Shown here: piece by piece, positions 59,052-64,000 of the stretch
How the letters are laid out: each line of letters starts with the position of its first letter
Numbering within the stretch: position 1 is the stretch's first letter
DNA from: a virus
Virus record (IMG/VR): IMGVR_UViG_3300030012_001865
Coordinates: 1 to 64,000 of that record
Direction: 5' to 3' (one strand)
Length of the DNA stretch: 64,000 nt
The notes under the pieces: model-generated
What the model saw: only the letters and a program-made list of their open reading frames with translations
What the model was told of the DNA's origin: nothing
Databases searched by the model: none
Made by a program: the position numbers and the translations under genes

Positions 59052-61460
59052 ATGAAACTACAACAACAACACCACGTCGACGAAGTTATCGGCGTACAGA
59101 AACAACACAAGTTCAAGATCACGGACGGTTCACAGGCTATCATTATGGATAGCCTGATTAATTTATACTCGGATCCTATTGGTTCGATTGTCCGTGAGAT
59201 CACTTCTAATTGTATCGACGCAAATCGTGAGCGCGATCTTAAACTAGCTAAGAAGATTCCTATGGAATCCGAAGACGACACTAGTTTCTGGTCTGATAAG
59301 CAAACGGTTTGCATCGAATACATTACGAAGAACACCATCCTAGGCGTGGATGAGTGTATGATGTTCCACGATTATGGCTGCGGTCTATCTCAGAAGCGTG
59401 TGCAAGATGTATTTACTACATTCGGCGCATCTACAAAGAGAGACAACAACTATGAGATCGGTGGTTTCGGCCTCGGTGCAAAGTCACCTTTGGCTTATGC
59501 AGATACCTTCTATGTATCTAGTAGACACAATGGTACTGAAACATATTATATGATTTATCGTAACAACGATAACGTTCCACATATGGATCAGGTATATCAG
59601 GCATCTACAGATCAGCAGAATGGTACTACTATTATTGTACCTATTAAACATCGATATGATGCTTCTGACTTTAGAGATGCTATTAGTAATCAGCTTGCAT
59701 ACTTTGACAATATTGTACTAAAGAATGTTGAAGAAGGTATAGGTGCAGTTCGTAACTATTATCATCATAAAAGTGTAATAGAAGAAACAGATTCTTATAT
59801 TATTACTAATGAAGGTTCAGACCCATGTCTTCTTGTAGGTAGAGTTAGGTATCCTATTAACTGGGATTTACTAAAAGGTGTAGACAAGTATGATTACAAT
59901 GCTAGTGTAGCTTTTAAGTTCCAGATTGGTGTGCTTGATCTTGTACCTTCTCGCGAAGAGATACGATACACTCCTAAAACTATTACACTTATTCAGACAG
60001 CTCTTAATAATGTGAGAAAACAGTTTAAGGACGATTTATCAAATAGGTACTCTGATCTTACAGACTATATTGAATATCTACTTGCTATATCTAATATAGG
60101 TAATGGTGGTTATCGATATTCATGTCTTACAAGTAGTGATCCATCAGCTGTAAAAGCTAGTATGGCACAACTAACAGCTTATGATGTACCGTACAAGCCT
60201 AATGAAGATCTTACTCCTGGTGCTCAGTACAATGGTGGTAATGCCTTTCATCAAATCTTTGATGGTATATCTGTCTACCACTGTAAGAAAACTAGTAACT
60301 CTTCTGCTATAGGCGGCGAGACTATATACAACAAAGAGATATTTGACTGGCCTACTTTCTTTAATGCTATGAAAGAGGTGGAGCATATGTATTATGTACA
60401 AGGTAACTTTAATAAACTTAAAAGTTATGGTATTATAAATGATAGAGAAGAGGGATCTTTTGTAGCATTTAAAGCAGACGTACATAAGATAGGTGCTAAA
60501 CTTGATGCTAAATCTCACAATCTTAGCGACTCTCGTACTGCAGATGTAAAACGTATGGTATTTAATATTGTGACTAGAGCCCTTGGCAGGTCTAAGTTTA
60601 AATTATCATATGATGATGTAGAAGATGCAGTGCTTGATGCGGCCCATGGTGATGTGGTTGATAACAAGACCCGTCGTAAGATAAACAAGATGGTGTTTGC
60701 TCGCGATGCTTATGTTAAAAATACTGGTTATGAGGTAGGCATTAAGCATTCTAATAACGAGTATAAGATTTCTGATCTCCAGGAGAAGCTGCAGGCAGAA
60801 AATCCTACTTTAAAAGCTGTTGTCTATGCTGAAACTAAAGATATATGTGAACTTGATAAGGTTACTAAGATACTTAGCAGTGATCAAAATAATATCCACA
60901 ATGCATATGGTGGTTATGATCAGTACTTCACTAAAGGACCTTACAGAGTTCTAAAAGTATCTAAAGATGTAGCAAAAGAGTTTAAAGATTTAGAAGGATT
61001 TATAACAGCACATGAGTTTATGAAAAGCCCAAAACACCTGCAGAGATTTATTACTGCACAGCAAATCGGTAAGTATATAGAAAGTTTTAAATTCTTATCT
61101 AACTATAAAGAGTATGATGGACCATTGTATGGTTTATATTGTTCTCTTAATAAGTATCATAATGACAATACCAACAGTTGTTGGCGTTGTGACGATGATA
61201 TGAAACCTATAGTTAAAGAGATTATGAAACTAGATATACCAGACGATGTTAGGTATAGTATGAAGATGATAAATAAGCTAGAAGAAGTGATAGAATACTC
61301 ACAAGGTTTAGACCTTTTGAATCATGTAGACTTTGTTCCAAAAGCTAGGAAATCTATAGAAGATTTCTTATCTTTAAAGGATAAAATGCCTGACAATCAA
61401 CAAGTTAAATTAACATTAACAGCTAAAAATCAAAATGAAAATGAACTACTTAGTAGCTAA
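59052..61460 (+). CDS. rIIA: rIIA-like GHKL ATPase
   Basis: An 802-residue protein. The first 150 residues hold a GHKL ATP-binding fold: E49ITSN53 (N-box), DYGCGL (107-112) and GGFGLGAKSPLAY (137-149). The rest is long and helical-beta mixed, as in T4 rIIA. The first 160 codons are richer in C-ending codons than the rest. It overlaps rIIB by 26 nt. T4 rIIA and rIIB act at the membrane against exclusion systems; a similar role is inferred here. Confidence 0.85.
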   Translation: MKLQQQHHVDEVIGVQKQHKFKITDGSQAIIMDSLINLYSDPIGSIVREITSNCIDANRERDLKLAKKIPMESEDDTSFWSDKQTVCIEYITKNTILGVDECMMFHDYGCGLSQKRVQDVFTTFGASTKRDNNYEIGGFGLGAKSPLAYADTFYVSSRHNGTETYYMIYRNNDNVPHMDQVYQASTDQQNGTTIIVPIKHRYDASDFRDAISNQLAYFDNIVLKNVEEGIGAVRNYYHHKSVIEETDSYIITNEGSDPCLLVGRVRYPINWDLLKGVDKYDYNASVAFKFQIGVLDLVPSREEIRYTPKTITLIQTALNNVRKQFKDDLSNRYSDLTDYIEYLLAISNIGNGGYRYSCLTSSDPSAVKASMAQLTAYDVPYKPNEDLTPGAQYNGGNAFHQIFDGISVYHCKKTSNSSAIGGETIYNKEIFDWPTFFNAMKEVEHMYYVQGNFNKLKSYGIINDREEGSFVAFKADVHKIGAKLDAKSHNLSDSRTADVKRMVFNIVTRALGRSKFKLSYDDVEDAVLDAAHGDVVDNKTRRKINKMVFARDAYVKNTGYEVGIKHSNNEYKISDLQEKLQAENPTLKAVVYAETKDICELDKVTKILSSDQNNIHNAYGGYDQYFTKGPYRVLKVSKDVAKEFKDLEGFITAHEFMKSPKHLQRFITAQQIGKYIESFKFLSNYKEYDGPLYGLYCSLNKYHNDNTNSCWRCDDDMKPIVKEIMKLDIPDDVRYSMKMINKLEEVIEYSQGLDLLNHVDFVPKARKSIEDFLSLKDKMPDNQQVKLTLTAKNQNENELLSS

Positions 61461-62448
61461 AGTAACACCTAGTGATGTTACAGTAATTATTGATGGAAAG
61501 CACAAGAGAATCCGAAAGGATTCTCCTGATGCTGAATTGGTTATTGCTCTCGTAAAGCAATACAATTCTTGTAAATTTCTTGAAGAGAGACAAGATATTA
61601 TTACAAAGATAGAAGAACTTTGCAATCCTGCAAAGAAAATCGAATTTAATTCTGATGGTAGATTTGAATTCGATGGTAATTCAGCTATGTATCTTAAAGG
61701 TACAAGCGATCCGATACCTGAGTTTCTTGCTAAAAAGCTTTTGGAGTATATCGACAAAGGTTTGAATGTAGAAGCTCTGGTTAACTTCTGGAAGAACACT
61801 TTGCTTAACCCTGATAAAGGTGTTAGACAACAGTTGTTCAGCTTCTTAGAACATAATGGTCATCCTATTACAGACAAAGGTTATTTCTTGGCATACAAAG
61901 CTGTTGCTGTCAAACGTAAGTTTGATGTAGAAACAGGTGAGGAGATAATTAATGTTCGTTATGATGAAGAGACAGGTGAACGTGTAGAAGAGAAACTATC
62001 TCAGTCTATGACGTTCAAGCCTTTTCATTCTGGCTCACACGGTATGACTATTAAAGTCGGCACGCCTATAACAATGCCGAGAGAAGAGTGTGACTCTGAT
62101 CCTGATGTAACATGTTCAGCAGGTCTACACGTAGGTTCTATGGCGTATGTTCACGATTTTGGACATAGTGATAGAGTAGTATTGGAGGTTTTAGTTAGTC
62201 CTCGTAATGTTGTAGCGGTGCCATCTGACTACAATAATACGAAGATGCGTACTTGTGAGTACTATCCTATTGCTATTACAAATGGTGAGAATGAGAACAT
62301 TTATCTCGAATCTGATTATGCTGCCCATGATCATGAAACTATGCAAGACGACATCGTTAAATACGAGGAGTCTAAGAGAGATGTAATCAAGGAAATCGAG
62401 CGAGAGCTTGCAGAACGGAAAGCAATAGCTGAAGAATTGGTATCATGA
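61435..62448 (+). CDS. rIIB: rIIB-like protein
   Basis: A 337-residue protein following rIIA with a 26-nt overlap. Its central region has FWKNTLLNPDKGVRQQLFSF, HNGHPITDKGYFLAYKAVAV and CSAGLHVGSMAYV, all familiar from rIIB-like proteins of many phages. The C-terminus is a charged coiled coil (EESKRDVIKEIERELAERKA). The conserved pairing with rIIA supports the call. It overlaps ung by 4 nt. Confidence 0.85.
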   Translation: MKMNYLVAKVTPSDVTVIIDGKHKRIRKDSPDAELVIALVKQYNSCKFLEERQDIITKIEELCNPAKKIEFNSDGRFEFDGNSAMYLKGTSDPIPEFLAKKLLEYIDKGLNVEALVNFWKNTLLNPDKGVRQQLFSFLEHNGHPITDKGYFLAYKAVAVKRKFDVETGEEIINVRYDEETGERVEEKLSQSMTFKPFHSGSHGMTIKVGTPITMPREECDSDPDVTCSAGLHVGSMAYVHDFGHSDRVVLEVLVSPRNVVAVPSDYNNTKMRTCEYYPIAITNGENENIYLESDYAAHDHETMQDDIVKYEESKRDVIKEIERELAERKAIAEELVS

Positions 62449-63125
62449 GCCACACTGCAACTGATATGATTAATACTCGTAACATTGCAGTGGATACTAT
62501 TGGTGAATCCTGGGCCCAGCATTTGGGCTCAGAATTCTCCAAAGAATATATGAAGATATTATCTGCAACTCTTAAACGAGAAAGAATGACGCATACTATA
62601 TATCCTGAACAACAGGATGTATTCAATGCATACATTCATACTCCTTACGACAAAGTTCGTGTCGTAATACTGGGCCAGGATCCGTATCACAATGGTGCGG
62701 CGGATGGTCTAGCATTTAGTAGTAAGAAGCCTGATTTTGTGCCTCAGTCACTACGTAATATATTTAAAGAGATCGGTTATGAAACTAAATATCCTAGTCT
62801 AGAGAGATGGGCAAAACAAGGTGTGTTATTACTTAACACTTGTCTTACAGTTCGTAAAGGTTTGCCTAACTCGCATTCTAAAATAGGATGGCAGAATTTT
62901 ACTTTTAAAACTATACAATCTTTAAATGATAAAGATCATGTAATATTTATGTTATGGGGTGCACATGCTCAGAAATATGATGAGTATATCGATCCTAAAC
63001 ATACCGTATTAAAATGTGCGCACCCATCACCATTCTCCGCTCACAGAGGGTTTTTGGGTAGCGGACATTTTAAATGGATAAATGAATATTATAAACAAAC
63101 AAACCAGCCTACTATAGACTGGTAA
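62445..63125 (+). CDS. ung: Uracil-DNA glycosylase (family 1)
   Basis: A 226-residue protein with the family 1 motifs: VILGQD79PYHNGAADGLAFS (catalytic Asp), GVLLLNTCLTV and the HPSPFSAHRGF segment near the C-terminus with the catalytic His. Length is typical. It removes uracil from DNA after cytosine deamination or dUTP incorporation, which fits an AT-rich phage. It is the last gene of the rightward block and is followed by a strong terminator. Confidence 0.95.
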   Translation: MSHTATDMINTRNIAVDTIGESWAQHLGSEFSKEYMKILSATLKRERMTHTIYPEQQDVFNAYIHTPYDKVRVVILGQDPYHNGAADGLAFSSKKPDFVPQSLRNIFKEIGYETKYPSLERWAKQGVLLLNTCLTVRKGLPNSHSKIGWQNFTFKTIQSLNDKDHVIFMLWGAHAQKYDEYIDPKHTVLKCAHPSPFSAHRGFLGSGHFKWINEYYKQTNQPTIDW

Positions 63126-63127
63126 AA

Positions 63128-63170
63128 ATCTAGCGTGTGTTGTTGATTACTTGTTGTTGTTGTGCTAGAT
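63128..63170 (+). other. Inverted repeat with TTGTTG-rich loop
   Basis: Arms ATCTAGC (63128-63134) and GCTAGAT (63164-63170) enclose a 29-nt TTG-rich loop, directly after ung and before the terminator. It may extend the terminator or protect the 3' end of the transcript. Confidence 0.5.
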
Positions 63171-63175
63171 GTAGG

Positions 63176-63198
63176 AAAGGGGCCTTGTGCCCCTTTTT
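63176..63198 (+). terminator. Strong terminator between convergent blocks
   Basis: Arms AAAGGGGC (63176-63183) and GCCCCTTT (63189-63196) with the loop CTTGT and a TTTTT tail. It ends the rightward replication unit. The leftward gene at 63202 converges on it, and read on the other strand the stem is followed by few T, so it acts mainly on the plus strand. Confidence 0.9.
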
Positions 63199-63201
63199 CT
63201 A

Positions 63202-63648
63202 CTAATCTTGACAAGCTACAAATACTTCAATTTGTATTGTACCACTACTAGATTTTGCAGATATAACATCTATATTAGCTAAACTTTCTCCTGTACCAAG
63301 AGCAGTATCGCCGTCTTCGTGCCCATCCATCATGTTATTTCCTAGTAAGAAATGATCTTCTGATTCTAATTTTACAAAATATTCTGAATCTGACTGACTT
63401 ACTCTTAATGTAATGTCTGCAGATCCATCTAAGTTTGTAATACGTAAGTATTGCACAGAGTTATCTTTAAATGTGCCTGCAGATGCAGCCGAATCAAATT
63501 TAACTACGTCTACATATGCTGTACCTACATCCATAATTCTATGTGATACCTCGTTTACAGTTTCAGTGTGTGTATTTGTTGTACCTCTATCAGTACTACC
63601 ATCTCCCATAGAGACAGTTTCAGTCAGTGTTATCGTTAAGTTTGCCAT
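63202..63648 (-). CDS. Small virion-type protein related to the 38.5-39.3 kb pair
   Basis: A 148-residue beta-rich protein: MANLTITLTETVSMGDGS, then VQYLRITNLDGSADITLRVS, EYFVKLESEDHFLLGNN and a final IQIEVFVACQD. The small-strand architecture and DHFLL turn resemble the two decoration-type proteins near TerL, though identity looks low. It belongs to a minus-strand group entering from the right edge. Probably a virion protein. Confidence 0.6.
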   Translation of the reverse strand: MANLTITLTETVSMGDGSTDRGTTNTHTETVNEVSHRIMDVGTAYVDVVKFDSAASAGTFKDNSVQYLRITNLDGSADITLRVSQSDSEYFVKLESEDHFLLGNNMMDGHEDGDTALGTGESLANIDVISAKSSSGTIQIEVFVACQD

Positions 63649-63784
63649 TGTCTATAATTATATAAATTTGTATTAATCCTAAAAAAAATTGTACCTCATA
63701 ATAAGGTGCATACTCTTCTGGTTGGAAGTGTCTTACTCCAAATAATAATCCTTTTGCCCAATTTATTCCAAAAGCGAATTTCAT
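63620..63784 (-). CDS. 54-residue conserved-looking protein
   Basis: A small ORF from ATG 63784 to TGA 63620: MKFAFGINWAKGLLFGVRHF, then PEEYAPYYEVQFFLGLIQIY and a short tail. The W-LLFG-R-F pattern and aromatic end are familiar from tiny marine phage proteins of unknown role. It overlaps the next gene by 29 nt and begins at a TAATG junction. Too short for the usual length cut-offs. Confidence 0.7.
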   Translation of the reverse strand: MKFAFGINWAKGLLFGVRHFQPEEYAPYYEVQFFLGLIQIYIIIDNGKLNDNTD

Positions 63785-63996
63785 TAATTGTTGTTACCGT
63801 ATAAAAATTTAAGAGAGTTTTCTACATCTCTATCGAACTGTTTAAATATAGGTAGTATGTCTCTAAGTTCTTTACCTATCTTTGTTCTACCTTTTCTTTT
63901 ACCTCTAGTATAAGTTTCAAAACCTCTTCCAGTTGCTAGTCTCGGTATCTCCTTTCCAAAAAATCTTAAAAATAATTCTATTGCATTCTCAAGCAT
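63784..63996 (-). CDS. Small basic protein at the right edge, possibly partial
   Basis: A 70-residue frame (MLENAIELFLRFFGKEIPRL) ending at 63784. The start at ATG 63996 lies four bases from the edge, so the true start may be outside the window. It is basic in the middle (RGKRKGRTKIGKELRD) with a helical N-terminus. Function unknown. Confidence 0.5.
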   Translation of the reverse strand: MLENAIELFLRFFGKEIPRLATGRGFETYTRGKRKGRTKIGKELRDILPIFKQFDRDVENSLKFLYGNNN

Positions 63997-64000
63997 GCTT

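Noticed and set aside
1-64000. CRISPR array, integrase, insertion sequence or att site
   Set aside because: I saw no regularly spaced direct DNA repeats, recombinase, transposase or flanking duplications; the phage appears to be lytic in the part seen.

Overview
This 64 kb window is part of an AT-rich, tailed double-stranded DNA phage that infects a Bacteroidota host, most likely a marine flavobacterium. Three observations point to that host. One phage protein ends in a type IX secretion (T9SS) sorting domain, a system confined to Bacteroidota. Cysteine-framed GC(T/M)DP...NYNP...DDGSC repeats, common in Bacteroidota surface proteins, occur in two large proteins. Two near-identical promoters have the Bacteroidota layout, TTG/TTTG, 19 nt, then TAnnTTTG. 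Starts are preceded by A/T-rich leaders, not Shine-Dalgarno sequences. The core set (TerL, glutamine-rich coiled-coil portal, scaffold-like protein, major capsid protein, IHF-like protein, PD-(D/E)XK nuclease, PolA, primase, DnaB, P-loop ATPase plus SSB-like protein, Ung) and its arrangement in two opposed blocks recall Crassvirales and Cellulophaga podoviruses. The giant RNA polymerase ORF of crAss-like phages is not in the window, so this relationship is an inference.

Layout. From 44 kb leftwards everything is on the minus strand. First come a small membrane protein, a PD-(D/E)XK nuclease, an HTH-like protein, an IHF/HU-like protein, a zinc ribbon, a GroES-like co-chaperonin and the terminase subunits (41.5-44 kb). 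Next is the head module: two related small virion proteins, portal, scaffold and capsid, with two matching promoters at 39.3 and 35.9 kb, and then connector-like and tail-like proteins down to an intrinsic terminator at 29.7 kb. From 29.7 to 10.2 kb lie very large adhesion-type proteins, including an M43-like zinc metalloprotease, a probable inactive relative and a 3304-residue cysteine-rich fibre. From 10.2 to 1 kb are small basic proteins, an exported envelope cassette (T9SS-sorted repeat protein, outer-membrane barrel, membrane coiled-coil protein, secreted thioredoxin-fold protein), an M15 endolysin, a holin, a NUMOD1-metallophosphoesterase fusion, a connector-like protein and a tail fibre running off the left edge.

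From 44.25 to 63.1 kb everything is on the plus strand. A short early region has small genes, several followed by hairpins, and a tRNA-like element. It is followed by PolA, an SF2 helicase, a structured non-coding segment, a spore-photoproduct-lyase-like radical SAM protein, DUF932, DnaB, a Sak4-like ATPase, an SSB-like protein, primase, RusA, a RecE-like nuclease, rIIA, rIIB and uracil-DNA glycosylase, ending in a strong terminator. A second minus-strand group of small virion-type genes begins at 63.2 kb and continues past the right edge.

The most striking feature is the combination of a phage protein built for display on the host surface through T9SS and a giant fibre of the same phage that uses the same repeat family, next to tail proteins derived from metzincin proteases. 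Together these look like a surface-interaction system that has not, to my knowledge, been characterised.
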